Below, piece by piece: positions 8,861 through 18,584 of a stretch of DNA of 64,000 bases (the stretch's first letter is position 1; each line of letters opens with the position of its first letter). The stretch is from the NCBI GenBank assembly GCA_023231005.1, contig JALNWG010000008.1, positions 57,515 to 121,514 on the forward strand, given 5' to 3'. The position numbers and the translations under genes were made by a program. The stretch is from Bacteroidales bacterium. GTDB taxonomy: Bacteria; Bacteroidota; Bacteroidia; Bacteroidales; FEN-979. A model generated the notes under the pieces. The model did not search any database and was not told the DNA's origin. It saw only the letters and a program-made list of their open reading frames with translations.

Positions 8861-8868
8861 TACTTTTG
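8861..8868 (+). promoter_or_regulatory. Bacteroidota -7 promoter element for cydAB
   Basis: TACTTTTG fits TAnnTTTG and lies 26 bases before the cydA ATG, in the 72-bp gap after the DUF4492 gene. No clear TTTG -33 element is present; the inverted repeat occupies that place. Confidence 0.55.
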
Positions 8869-8894
8869 GCATTTATAAAGAAAAAGGAAACTCT

Positions 8895-10472
8895 ATGTTT
8901 GAAACCATTGACTTGAGTGTCGTAGATTGGTCGAGGGCCCAATTTGCATTAACAGCAATTTATCACTGGTTATTTGTTCCTCTGACATTAGGCCTCTCCT
9001 TCATTGTCGCCATTATGGAGACAATATATGTAAAAACAGGGAATCCGGAATGGAAAAGAATTACGAAATTTTGGATGACCCTTTTCGGAATCAATTTTGC
9101 AATCGGCATTGCAACGGGAATCATTTTGGAATTTCAGTTTGGTACCAACTGGTCAAACTATTCCTGGTTTGTCGGCGATATTTTCGGTGCCCCTTTGGCT
9201 ATTGAAGGAATCATGGCGTTTTTCATGGAATCTACATTCATTGCTGTAATGTTTTTTGGATGGAATAAAGTAGGAAAGGGATTTCATCTTGCTTCTACCT
9301 GGTTAACTGGCATCGGTGCCAACCTATCCGCCCTCTGGATTCTTGTTGCCAATGCCTGGATGCAATATCCTATTGGCATGAAATTTAATCCAGATACTGT
9401 GCGGAATGAAATGACGAATTTTTGGGATATCCTATTTTCTCCCATAGCCATTAACAAATTCCTTCATACAGTATCCTCAGGATATGTTACTGCTGCTATT
9501 TTTGTTATCGGAATAAGCGCCTGGTTCTTATTAAAGAAACGAAATGTAGAAATGGCTAAAAGCAGTATGCTCATCGCAGCGATTTTTGGTTTGATCACAT
9601 CCCTGTTTTTAGCTTTCACAGGTGACGGTTCTGCTTTTCATGTGAGCCAGAAACAACCCATGAAATTTGCAGCCATGGAAGGGCTTTACAAAGGGCAAAA
9701 AGGGGCAGGTCTTGTCGCTTTCGGAATTTTAAATCCATCAAAAAAACAAGGCGATTCAGCCAATCCGTTTTTAATGAAGGTTGAAATTCCCAACCTTCTT
9801 TCCATCCTTGGTTATCGCAATCCAGCTGCATTTGTCCCTGGAATTGATGACATTATCAAGGGAGGGTTTAAACCCGAATTCGACCCTGTCAACCCTCTCG
9901 AAAAAGCACAGACACTCTCTGTGGCAGAAAAGATTTTGCATGGAAAAAATGCAGTCGCAGCGTTATCGCTTTACCGTGAAGCAAAAATGAAGGAAGACCC
10001 TGCTACCACAGATAGCGCCCTCAAACTATTACACACTAATTTCCCCTATTTCGGTTATGCATATCTGAATTCTCCACAAAAAGCCATTCCCAATATTCCA
10101 TTAACCTTTTACAGCTTTCATCTTATGGTGTTTTTGGGAATTTATTTCATTCTCCTTTTCATCGTCATTTTATATCTCCTTTATACGCACAAGGTTGAAA
10201 AGAAACGATGGGTCTTATGGATAGCTCTCTGGACCATCCCTCTTGTATACTTAGCCGGACAAGCCGGTTGGGTTGTTGCTGAAGTGGGCCGGCAACCCTG
10301 GGTCATTCAAGATTTAATGCCCACAATGGCCGCGGTATCAAAAATCAACACTTCTTCTGTAATTACAACTTTCTGGCTATTTGCTATTCTTTTCACTGTC
10401 TTGTTGATTGCGGAAATTATGATCATGGTTAAACAAATAAAAATCGGATCAAAAGATGGAGGGACTAACTGA
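8895..10472 (+). CDS. cydA: Cytochrome bd ubiquinol/menaquinol oxidase subunit I
   Basis: Quinol-oxidising, O2-reducing subunit of cytochrome bd in the inner membrane. The heme ligands are in place: His24 in ALTAIYHWLF and His191 in NKFLHTVSSGY (hemes b595/d), and Met411 in YSFHLMVFLG (heme b558). Quinol-site Lys257 and Glu262 are present in MKFAAMEG, as is the conserved GWVVAEVGRQPW near residue 455. Length is 525 residues, with a long Q-loop region between about residues 255 and 400. It overlaps cydB by one base. Role: high-affinity respiration or oxygen detoxification, probably with menaquinone as donor in this phylum. Confidence 0.96.
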   Translation: MFETIDLSVVDWSRAQFALTAIYHWLFVPLTLGLSFIVAIMETIYVKTGNPEWKRITKFWMTLFGINFAIGIATGIILEFQFGTNWSNYSWFVGDIFGAPLAIEGIMAFFMESTFIAVMFFGWNKVGKGFHLASTWLTGIGANLSALWILVANAWMQYPIGMKFNPDTVRNEMTNFWDILFSPIAINKFLHTVSSGYVTAAIFVIGISAWFLLKKRNVEMAKSSMLIAAIFGLITSLFLAFTGDGSAFHVSQKQPMKFAAMEGLYKGQKGAGLVAFGILNPSKKQGDSANPFLMKVEIPNLLSILGYRNPAAFVPGIDDIIKGGFKPEFDPVNPLEKAQTLSVAEKILHGKNAVAALSLYREAKMKEDPATTDSALKLLHTNFPYFGYAYLNSPQKAIPNIPLTFYSFHLMVFLGIYFILLFIVILYLLYTHKVEKKRWVLWIALWTIPLVYLAGQAGWVVAEVGRQPWVIQDLMPTMAAVSKINTSSVITTFWLFAILFTVLLIAEIMIMVKQIKIGSKDGGTN

Positions 10473-11635
10473 TGTTTGAAACTTGGACAATAGCATCTTT
10501 ACAAGAGTATTGGTGGATAATTATTTCAATCCTGGGTAGCCTTTTGGTTTTCCTGATGTTTGTTCAGGGAGGGCAAACGTTGATCTATACAATTGGAAAA
10601 ACTGAAATGGAAAGGAAAATGCTGGTCAATTCATTAGGACGAAAATGGGAATTTACTTTTACTACGCTGGTCACATTTGGAGGAGCATTTTTTGCTGCTT
10701 TTCCACTTTTCTATTCAACCAGCTTTGGAGGAGCCTATTGGGCTTGGATGGCAATTCTATTTCCATTCATTATTCAAGCAATCGCTTATGAATTCCACAG
10801 TAAGCCAAATAATTTATTAGGACATAAAACCTATGAATGGTTTCTTATCATCAACGGCCTGTTGGGAACCGTTTTAATTGGAACGGTGGTATCTACTTTT
10901 TTTACAGGTTCAGAATTTATCATCAATAAATCCAGCCTGACCAATGTAATTGATCCAGCCATCTCTCGTTGGCAGGGATCTGCTCATGGGCTGGAAGCTG
11001 TATTAAACTGGCGCAATGTATCACTTGGATTGGCCGTTTTTTTTCTTGCAAGGATTCTTGGCCTTCAATATTTTATGAATACTATAAACGATCCTATTAT
11101 ATTGCAACGATCTAAAAAACAGCTTTTTATAAATTCAATCCCTTTTTTGGTTTTCTTTCTCACCTGGGTAATTGCTTTAATCATTAAACCCGGATTTACC
11201 GTTAACCCTAAAGATGGGATGGTATTTATGGAAACTCGCAAATATTTCCACAGCCTGGTTCAAATGCCACTTGTGTTTCTTATTTTTGGAGCTGGTATTT
11301 CATTTGTTCTTTTAGGGATTAGTCTTTCATTGCTGACTTTTGAAAAAAATGCCGCCAACGGTATTTGGTATTCCGGAGCCGGGACGATATTAACTGTTTT
11401 TGCACTTTTTCTGATCGCTGGGTTTAACGACTCTACATACTATCCTTCTCGGTCTGATCCAAATAGTTCGCTGACAATACATAACAGTTCTTCCAGTCAT
11501 TACACCTTGGTAGTGATGAGTTATGTATCTCTTTTAATACCCTTTGTTATTGCTTATATCTGGTTCGCATGGAAATCCATCAATAATAAAAGGATCGATG
11601 AAGAAGAAATGAGAACTGAAGGACACACATATTAG
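10472..11635 (+). CDS. cydB: Cytochrome bd oxidase subunit II
   Basis: Partner subunit of CydA; 387 residues and about eight or nine hydrophobic helices. CydB features include WWIIISILGSLLVFLMFVQGG, KWEFTFTTLVTFGGAFFAAFP and the early acidic EFHSK loop. It starts at the cydA stop (1-bp overlap). The sequence ends in a charged tail, INNKRIDEEEMRTEG. No cydX-type gene follows; the small DUF4492 protein upstream is the only candidate third subunit. No assembly transporter (cydCD) is in the window. Confidence 0.95.
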   Translation: MFETWTIASLQEYWWIIISILGSLLVFLMFVQGGQTLIYTIGKTEMERKMLVNSLGRKWEFTFTTLVTFGGAFFAAFPLFYSTSFGGAYWAWMAILFPFIIQAIAYEFHSKPNNLLGHKTYEWFLIINGLLGTVLIGTVVSTFFTGSEFIINKSSLTNVIDPAISRWQGSAHGLEAVLNWRNVSLGLAVFFLARILGLQYFMNTINDPIILQRSKKQLFINSIPFLVFFLTWVIALIIKPGFTVNPKDGMVFMETRKYFHSLVQMPLVFLIFGAGISFVLLGISLSLLTFEKNAANGIWYSGAGTILTVFALFLIAGFNDSTYYPSRSDPNSSLTIHNSSSSHYTLVVMSYVSLLIPFVIAYIWFAWKSINNKRIDEEEMRTEGHTY

Positions 11636-11647
11636 TTCTGTTTTTTG

Positions 11648-11655
11648 TACTTTTG
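11648..11655 (+). promoter_or_regulatory. Bacteroidota -7 promoter element before the T9SS protein gene
   Basis: TACTTTTG (TAnnTTTG) lies 28 bases before ATG 11684 in the 48-bp gap after cydB. No good -33 TTTG at 19-21 bp spacing is evident. Confidence 0.5.
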
Positions 11656-11683
11656 CCGCTTACTATACTAACTCCATACCTTT

Positions 11684-14600
11684 ATGAAAAAAACACTGCT
11701 CCTGTTAGCAGGAATGTTATGTTTTGTCATAGTTAGTAAATCCCAATCCTTAATTGCCACTCCAACTAACGACACTGCTTCCTTTCCTTACTGGATTCAA
11801 ATGATGCAGAATCCGAGTGGTAATTTTTTTAAGACTCAACGGGCCTTTAATTTATTTTGGAAAGATCGGAAAATTACGAGAGGATGTGGGTGGAAGGTTT
11901 TTAAACGTTGGGAATATATGATGCAAAGCAGAATTTTACCAGATGGCTCATTCCCAGATCCTACTGCAACATTTAACATGTATGAACAATACCGAAAAAC
12001 ACCTCAATCTATCAGTGGTAATTGGATCAATCTAGGCCCCAGTCAGATCCCTGCACCAGGGCCATCCGGATATGAAGGCCTTGGTCGCCTGAATGTAGTT
12101 GCTTTCCATCCTTCAGATCCCAATAAATTTTATGCAGGATCTCCTTCCGGTGGATTATGGCAAACTACCGATGGTGGAAATACCTGGGTTACATATACCG
12201 ACACTTTGGCAACACTTGGGGTATCTGCGATTGTCGTTGACTATACGAATCCCAATAAAATTCTTATCGGAACCGGAGACCGGGATGCCGGAGATGCACC
12301 AGGATTGGGTATTTTTAAATCTCTGGATGGCGGTATTACATGGACTCCTTCTCAAACAGGAATGGGAAATGTTACCGTTTGCCGGATTATTCAACATCCT
12401 ACAAATTCACAAATTTATATTGCAGCCACCACTAGTGGCATCTATCGCTCAACTGATGGTGGAACCAACTGGGTACAAACAAAAACGGGTGGATTTAAAG
12501 ATATCTTGTTTAAACCGAATGATCCGAATTTCATTTATGCCGTTGCTGGAGCTGATTTCTACCGTTCTACAGATAATGGGCTTAGTTTTGTCAAAATCAC
12601 GTCTGGATTGACTTCTGGTCAACGTGCCGTTATTGCCGTCACCCCTGCCAATCCGGCTTATGTTTATTTTCTGCAATCTAATAATGGATCTGGCTTTCAG
12701 GGGTTATTCCGGTCAACCAATTCCGGACTTACCTTTTCCACTCAATCCACCACGCCAAATATCTTAAACTACGATTGCAGCAGCAATGCTACAGGAGGAC
12801 AGGCCTGGTATGATCTGGCATTAGCTGCAGATCCGAATAATGCGGAAATTATTTTTGTCGGTGGAATTAATGTTCAAAAGTCCATAAATGGTGGAGTTAC
12901 ATGGACAGTTTCTTCCCATTGGGTTGGCAGTTGCGGAGCAGCAGAAGTACATGCCGATTGTCATTTCCTCACCTTCTCCCCTGTCAATGCCAAATTATAC
13001 GCTTGTAATGATGGGGGACTTTGGGTTTCTCCTAATTCCGGTATAACCTGGAATGATCTTACCGTTGGTATGACTATTGGCCAGATATACAAAATAGGAC
13101 AATCACAAACAGTGCGAGATGAAATAATTAATGGCTTTCAGGATAATGGGACTTATACCTTAACCCCAACTGGATGGGTAGCCACCGGTGGAGGCGACGG
13201 GATGGAGTGTGCCGTAGACTATTCTAATGCCGCTTATACGTATCATACCATTTACTATGGAGATATTTATCGCAAATACAATCTTAACAATGAGGTACAT
13301 ATTGCCGGAAACGGGATAAAAGGGATTACCGAAAGCGGCGCATGGGTCACTCCTTTTTGCCTGGGAGAAGGCAATTCAAAACGGATGTTTATTGGATATA
13401 AAAACATCTGGAGGACTGAAGATGTTACACTCAACTCATTTACTTGGACAAAAATCTCTGATAATCTTGCAGGAACAAATACTTCAGATATGTCGGTCAT
13501 CGAAAATTCTCCAGCCAATCCCAATATTCTATATGCAGCCCGTTCCGACAACCGGTTGTTTAGAAGCGATAACTGTCTGGACAATGTTCCAACCTGGGTT
13601 GATCTCACCAGCTATTTACCAACCTCGGGTACGCCAACAGATGTTGAAGCACACCCCACTGATCAAAACATCGTTTACATGACATTGGGCACCAAGGTTT
13701 ACAAATCTGTCAATAAAGGACTGGCGTGGATTAACATTACCGGAAATCTTCCAGCCATCCATATCAGCACAATTACATATTATAAGAATGCCCAGGAGGG
13801 TTTATACATTGGAACCGATGCCGGTGTTTATTATAAAGATGAAAGTACCGGAGATTGGATTCTCTTCAGCGCCGGACTACCCGCAAATGGCCGTGTCACC
13901 GAACTGGAAATTTATTATGATAATGATTCTATCTCCCGCGATGTAATCCGGGCAAGCACCTATGGTCGCGGTTTATGGAGCTCCAACTTGTATCAATCTT
14001 CGCCACAAGCTGATTTTATAGCTGATAAAACTTTAGCTCCTATTGGTTGTCCAATCAATTTTCTGGATCAATCTTCTGGAGTCCCTACTTATTTTGAATG
14101 GACTTTTACAGGTGGATCACCTGCATCTTCTACGCTTAAAAATCCTTCAAATATCGTTTATAGTGTAGCCGGATCATATCCAGTCAAATTGAAAGCATGG
14201 AATGAAACCGGGTCTGATTCAACTATTAAAACCGGGTATATAACTATCAGTTCCACCCTAACACCTGAAGTTAATTTTACGGCAGATAAATTTGTCCTTT
14301 GCAGCAACGAAATAGTTCATTTCACCGATCAGACACTGAACTGCCCTTCCTCTTGGACATGGCAGTTTGAACCCAATAGTGTAATGTACCTGGAAGGAAC
14401 CACAAAAAACAGCCAGAACCCCATCGTTCAATTTAGTGCAAATGGCACCTACAATGTGCAATTAACTTGTACTAATGCAGTAGGCTCTTCTTCCACTCAA
14501 AAACCAGGCTTCATTGTGAAAGGTGGATATACACTTCCTTTCGAAGAGTCTTTCGAAAGCGGCTTTGATCAACATCATTGGCAGGTAGTTAATCCTGATT

Positions 14601-15349
14601 TTTCTATTACCTGGGACACTATCTCTGTCGGTGGAACAGTCAATGGATCAAAAGCAGCGTGGATGAATTTCTTTGAATATACAAGGGTCGACAGCCGTGA
14701 CCAACTTATTAGTCCGGCCCTTGATCTAACCGGGTTTGGAATTGTCACCTTGAACTTTAAACATGCTTATGCACAACGAGCAAGAAAAGATTCACTCATC
14801 GTTAAAATATCGCAGGACTGTGGAACTACATGGGAAAGAATACTGGCAGCCGGTCCCAATGGAACCCCAACCCAATTTGTAACACATGAACCTATTACCA
14901 CTGCTTTCTACCCGGAATCAACCAACGATTGGTGCGGGGGAAGTTACGGTGTTGGGTGCTATTCAATCGATCTGACACCTTGGTCAGGGAAGCGCAACAT
15001 CAAACTGATGTTTGAATCATTTAACCGGTTCGGGAACAATCTGTTTCTGAACGACATTACGGTAAGTGGCCCTGTGGGTATTCCTTCTCAAATAACACAG
15101 GAACCAATAAAAATCTTCCCTAACCCAACCACAGGGAAATTGTTTATATCTATTAATGATGGAACAAAAGAAACCCAGGTTTCACTCTTAAATTTACAAG
15201 GTCAACGACTTTTTACTTGCTCCCTTACTGAAATGTCAAACAACGCACCTCACGAGCTTGATTTCTCCATGTATCCCAAAGGTGTTTACTTTTTAAAAGT
15301 GACTTCTCATACAACTTCTAAGATAACTAAGATTATTATCAACTTATGA
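11684..15349 (+). CDS. Secreted beta-propeller (sortilin/BNR-type) protein with PKD domains and T9SS type A sorting domain
   Basis: A 1221-residue secreted protein. A signal peptide (residues 1-21, ending near SKSQ) is followed by a long propeller region with recurring Asp-box-like motifs such as STDGGTNW, TTDGGNTW, SLDGGITW and SPNSGITW between about residues 150 and 480, and further BNR-like units to about 760. Two PKD-like domains follow (WTFTGGSPASS and TWQFEP regions, about 790-960), then a lectin-like/MAM-like segment, then a C-terminal sorting domain, KIFPNPTTGKLFI to TKIIINL. T9SS would export it across the outer membrane and anchor or release it. Ligand or enzymatic activity cannot be assigned. 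It overlaps the peptidase gene by four bases, so the two are probably co-expressed. Confidence 0.85.
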   Translation: MKKTLLLLAGMLCFVIVSKSQSLIATPTNDTASFPYWIQMMQNPSGNFFKTQRAFNLFWKDRKITRGCGWKVFKRWEYMMQSRILPDGSFPDPTATFNMYEQYRKTPQSISGNWINLGPSQIPAPGPSGYEGLGRLNVVAFHPSDPNKFYAGSPSGGLWQTTDGGNTWVTYTDTLATLGVSAIVVDYTNPNKILIGTGDRDAGDAPGLGIFKSLDGGITWTPSQTGMGNVTVCRIIQHPTNSQIYIAATTSGIYRSTDGGTNWVQTKTGGFKDILFKPNDPNFIYAVAGADFYRSTDNGLSFVKITSGLTSGQRAVIAVTPANPAYVYFLQSNNGSGFQGLFRSTNSGLTFSTQSTTPNILNYDCSSNATGGQAWYDLALAADPNNAEIIFVGGINVQKSINGGVTWTVSSHWVGSCGAAEVHADCHFLTFSPVNAKLYACNDGGLWVSPNSGITWNDLTVGMTIGQIYKIGQSQTVRDEIINGFQDNGTYTLTPTGWVATGGGDGMECAVDYSNAAYTYHTIYYGDIYRKYNLNNEVHIAGNGIKGITESGAWVTPFCLGEGNSKRMFIGYKNIWRTEDVTLNSFTWTKISDNLAGTNTSDMSVIENSPANPNILYAARSDNRLFRSDNCLDNVPTWVDLTSYLPTSGTPTDVEAHPTDQNIVYMTLGTKVYKSVNKGLAWINITGNLPAIHISTITYYKNAQEGLYIGTDAGVYYKDESTGDWILFSAGLPANGRVTELEIYYDNDSISRDVIRASTYGRGLWSSNLYQSSPQADFIADKTLAPIGCPINFLDQSSGVPTYFEWTFTGGSPASSTLKNPSNIVYSVAGSYPVKLKAWNETGSDSTIKTGYITISSTLTPEVNFTADKFVLCSNEIVHFTDQTLNCPSSWTWQFEPNSVMYLEGTTKNSQNPIVQFSANGTYNVQLTCTNAVGSSSTQKPGFIVKGGYTLPFEESFESGFDQHHWQVVNPDFSITWDTISVGGTVNGSKAAWMNFFEYTRVDSRDQLISPALDLTGFGIVTLNFKHAYAQRARKDSLIVKISQDCGTTWERILAAGPNGTPTQFVTHEPITTAFYPESTNDWCGGSYGVGCYSIDLTPWSGKRNIKLMFESFNRFGNNLFLNDITVSGPVGIPSQITQEPIKIFPNPTTGKLFISINDGTKETQVSLLNLQGQRLFTCSLTEMSNNAPHELDFSMYPKGVYFLKVTSHTTSKITKIIINL

Positions 15350-17841
15350 AAAACACGTTCGTATTTTTATTATTTTGTTGCTTTACATTGACAGGATTTT
15401 CACAAGGATGGCGACCCAACGAAAAAGAGATAAAAATCTTCCTGCATTCTGAATCGGAAGGACAAAAATTAGGTGAATTGAATCTTGATCTGGAACCGGT
15501 CAGCCTGGATGGAACCATATTACGGGCTTATGTTACCGATACAGAACTCCAAAAAATTAATGAACACCATTTTTCTTATCAAATCATCATCCCTGATCTG
15601 AACAAACATTACCTGAATTTCTGGAAAGATCACATGGTTCCAAACGGATACTATACCTATGAACAAATTATAGAGATTGCCGACAGTCTGGCGACAAATT
15701 TTCCCACTATTTGCAAAAAAGTAATATGGGGTACTTCAATGGGAGGAAGACAGCTTGCTGCATTAAAAATCAGCGATAATGTCAATACCGATGAACCGGA
15801 ACCAGAAATCATGTTTGATGGAGGTATTCATGGCGATGAAGTTGGAGGAGCTCAAAATATCATCCTTTTTGCCCGTGACCTTTGTACGGGATATGGAAAT
15901 GATCAAACCATTACCGATTTAATCAATTCCCGGGAAATCTGGTTATACCTTATGGTCAACCCCGACGGACGTGTCAGCATGAGCCGTTATAATAACAACA
16001 TGGTGGACTGTAACAGGGATGCTGGCTATATGTGGAATGGAGAAGGAAATAGTACAGGAGCATTTTCACAGGTGGAAACAAAAGCGTTACGAAATTGCAT
16101 ATTTGACAACCAATTTGTTGTATATACAAATTACCATAGCGGAACAGTGACTCTCTCATTTCCATGGAGCTATCGCTCAAACCAAGCAAGAGATTATGTC
16201 CATATTAATCAAATTGCCAGTGCCTATGCAGCTACTTCAGGGTATACCAACCTTCAATATGGGCAGGGCTATAATATCATGTATGCCATTAATGGGAGTA
16301 CAAAAGACACGCAATATGGATCTCTTGGAAATGTTGGGTGGTCAATTGAGATCTCAACTGACAAACAACCTCCTTCTTCCCAAATCATGACCTTTTATAA
16401 TGATAATAAACCGGCTATGCTCGAAATAATCAAGGAGTGCGGTTGGGGAGTATCGGGAATCGTTACCGATTCTTTAACCGGAGAACCGGTAAGGGCAACT
16501 ATTTGGGTCAATAATTATTTTCCTGTTTATACCGATCCTGAAGTTGGTGACTATCACAAATTTGTAGTTCCGGGAACCTATTCATTGAAAGTGACAGCCA
16601 ACGGATATCAAACCAAAACAATCACCGGTATCAATGTTCCAAACCAGAACGTTGCAATAACTGATTTTCAATTGGTTCCATATCAAAAGTATAATGCCGA
16701 AAAAGTAATGAGTTGCCGGATCCCCGGGAACAATTTTGGTGATGAAGGCTTCACGCCAGGATGCTTGGGAGAAGCCGACTCTATCCCTTATTCTTTAGGA
16801 AAAAACGGATGGATCACCATCGATATGGGCGATACCATTTATGACGGCCCTGGTTATGATTTTAAAGTCATCCAAAATGGAATTCCGCTTAAACCATTTA
16901 CAGTTTCTGGTGGAAATAGTAAAGATGGTCCGTTTACCACAATTGGAACTGGAACAGGCACTACCAGTTTTGATCTGATGTCGGCTCAGCTTGGAAAAGT
17001 CCGTTATTTGTATATCAAAGACAATGGGTCCGGTTCCTCTTATGGACAGCGGGTTGGATTTAACCTCGATGCAATTGAAATGATCACACCTCCCCTGATT
17101 GTTAAATTTTCATCCAGTTCTGACACACTATGCGCCAAAACAACGATTAATTTTGAAGATCATTCCTTAGGAAATCCTTCCTCATGGATTTGGTCCTTCC
17201 CGGGTGGCATCCCCTCTTCTTCAACAAGTAAAAATCCTGAAAACATTCAATATGATGTACCCGGAAGTTATAATGTTACCCTCACCATTTCCAACGGAGT
17301 CAGCTCAACTTCTAAAATTATAACAAATTACATTAATGTGTTTGCCAATCCGGATGTTTGTCTGGGGAATGATACAACTATTTGTTCAAAATCTTCACTT
17401 ACCTTGAATGCTGGAAATCCGGGAGCATCCTTCTTATGGTCAACAGGCGAAACGACACAGATCATTCGGGTTGACTCAACCGGAGTGGGTAACGGAACCC
17501 AAAACTATTGGGTTGCTGTCACAAACACTTCCAACTGTACAGTAAGCGATACAATTGCCGTGACTTACGATCCCTGCACCGGAATCGAGCCAAATAACAC
17601 AACACCCTCAGTCATGGCATTCCCGAACCCGACTCAGGGAAAATTTTCACTTCATATTACCGGCTTCAACAAGGGGAGTTGGCAACTTTTCTCTCTCTCA
17701 GGCCAGTTACTGAAAAGTTCAACCATCTTGAATGACGATTATACTTGTGAATTAAATGGAGCGGAATTTCCCCAGGGTATCTGTATTTTACTTGTCAGTA
17801 ACAATTTGAAAACTGTGGAGAAAAAGATCATCATCCTTTGA
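15346..17841 (+). CDS. Secreted M14 zinc carboxypeptidase with PKD and T9SS sorting domains
   Basis: An 831-residue exported metallocarboxypeptidase. The signal peptide ends near FSQ (residue 20). Zinc ligands are His162 and Glu165 in GGIHGDEVGG and His264 in TNYHSGT. Substrate-binding Asn223-Arg224 (DCNRDAG) and catalytic Glu335 (GWSIEISTDK) are all present, so an active enzyme is expected. A transthyretin-like domain (VSGIVTDSLTGEPV, about 370-440), a PKD-like domain (WIWSFPGG, about 600) and a C-terminal T9SS sorting domain (FPNPTQGKFSL to KKIIIL) follow. It likely trims C-terminal residues from peptides outside the cell. The start overlaps the preceding T9SS gene. Confidence 0.92.
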   Translation: MKNTFVFLLFCCFTLTGFSQGWRPNEKEIKIFLHSESEGQKLGELNLDLEPVSLDGTILRAYVTDTELQKINEHHFSYQIIIPDLNKHYLNFWKDHMVPNGYYTYEQIIEIADSLATNFPTICKKVIWGTSMGGRQLAALKISDNVNTDEPEPEIMFDGGIHGDEVGGAQNIILFARDLCTGYGNDQTITDLINSREIWLYLMVNPDGRVSMSRYNNNMVDCNRDAGYMWNGEGNSTGAFSQVETKALRNCIFDNQFVVYTNYHSGTVTLSFPWSYRSNQARDYVHINQIASAYAATSGYTNLQYGQGYNIMYAINGSTKDTQYGSLGNVGWSIEISTDKQPPSSQIMTFYNDNKPAMLEIIKECGWGVSGIVTDSLTGEPVRATIWVNNYFPVYTDPEVGDYHKFVVPGTYSLKVTANGYQTKTITGINVPNQNVAITDFQLVPYQKYNAEKVMSCRIPGNNFGDEGFTPGCLGEADSIPYSLGKNGWITIDMGDTIYDGPGYDFKVIQNGIPLKPFTVSGGNSKDGPFTTIGTGTGTTSFDLMSAQLGKVRYLYIKDNGSGSSYGQRVGFNLDAIEMITPPLIVKFSSSSDTLCAKTTINFEDHSLGNPSSWIWSFPGGIPSSSTSKNPENIQYDVPGSYNVTLTISNGVSSTSKIITNYINVFANPDVCLGNDTTICSKSSLTLNAGNPGASFLWSTGETTQIIRVDSTGVGNGTQNYWVAVTNTSNCTVSDTIAVTYDPCTGIEPNNTTPSVMAFPNPTQGKFSLHITGFNKGSWQLFSLSGQLLKSSTILNDDYTCELNGAEFPQGICILLVSNNLKTVEKKIIIL

Positions 17842-17850
17842 CATTCTGAT

Positions 17851-18570
17851 ATGCAATTGTTCTATGCTTCTTTGATTCATGAAAACAGCTGTATCCTCAG
17901 CGAAGAAGAATCGTGGCATTGTATAAAAGTACTACGGTCGAAAGTGGGAGATACTATCCATTTAACCGATGGAAAAGGGAGTTTATATGAAGGAAGGTTG
18001 GTCAACATACAATCGAAAGGCTGTATTATAGAAATTTTCAATACAACGCACCCGAATTGTATCAAAAGCTGGAAGATCCATATCGCGATGGCTCCACCTA
18101 AAAATGCAGATCGGTTTGAATGGTTTCTTGAAAAGGCTACTGAAATTGGCATCGATGAAATTACACCCATTAAATGTGATCATTCCGAAAGGGAAAGCGT
18201 AAATATGAGACGGCTTGAAAAAGTATTGATCACTGCGATGAAACAATCGCTAAGGACGGTACTTCCCACTTTGAATGAACCCGAAAAATTCAGAACTTTC
18301 ATTTCTCATTCATTTGAAGGACAAAAATTTATCGGATATTGCAACACAGAAAACGATATTGAATTACATGAAGTTTATCAACCAGGCCGCCCTGCTCTTA
18401 TCATGATCGGTCCTGAAGGTGATTTTTCACCAGATGAAATAGCACTTGCTAAGGAAAACGGATATACGGCAGTACATCTTGGAAAATCCCGTCTCCGTAC
18501 CGAAACTGCCGGAATTGTTGCGTGTCACACCCTTGAACTTTTGAATCAGATGAACAACCGAAAATCATAA
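17851..18570 (+). CDS. rsmE: 16S rRNA (uracil(1498)-N3)-methyltransferase
   Basis: SPOUT-class, SAM-dependent methyltransferase that modifies U1498 in the 30S decoding region. The 239 residues comprise an N-terminal PUA-like domain (HCIKVLRSKVGDTIHLTDGKG) and the knotted C-terminal domain with MAPPKNADRFEWFLEKATEIG, IGPEGDFSPDEI and LGKSRLRTETAGI. It begins nine bases after the carboxypeptidase stop and is followed 14 bp later by the DUF4159 gene, so it could be co-transcribed with either. Confidence 0.94.
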   Translation: MQLFYASLIHENSCILSEEESWHCIKVLRSKVGDTIHLTDGKGSLYEGRLVNIQSKGCIIEIFNTTHPNCIKSWKIHIAMAPPKNADRFEWFLEKATEIGIDEITPIKCDHSERESVNMRRLEKVLITAMKQSLRTVLPTLNEPEKFRTFISHSFEGQKFIGYCNTENDIELHEVYQPGRPALIMIGPEGDFSPDEIALAKENGYTAVHLGKSRLRTETAGIVACHTLELLNQMNNRKS

Positions 18571-18584
18571 ATCTTAAATTGTTA

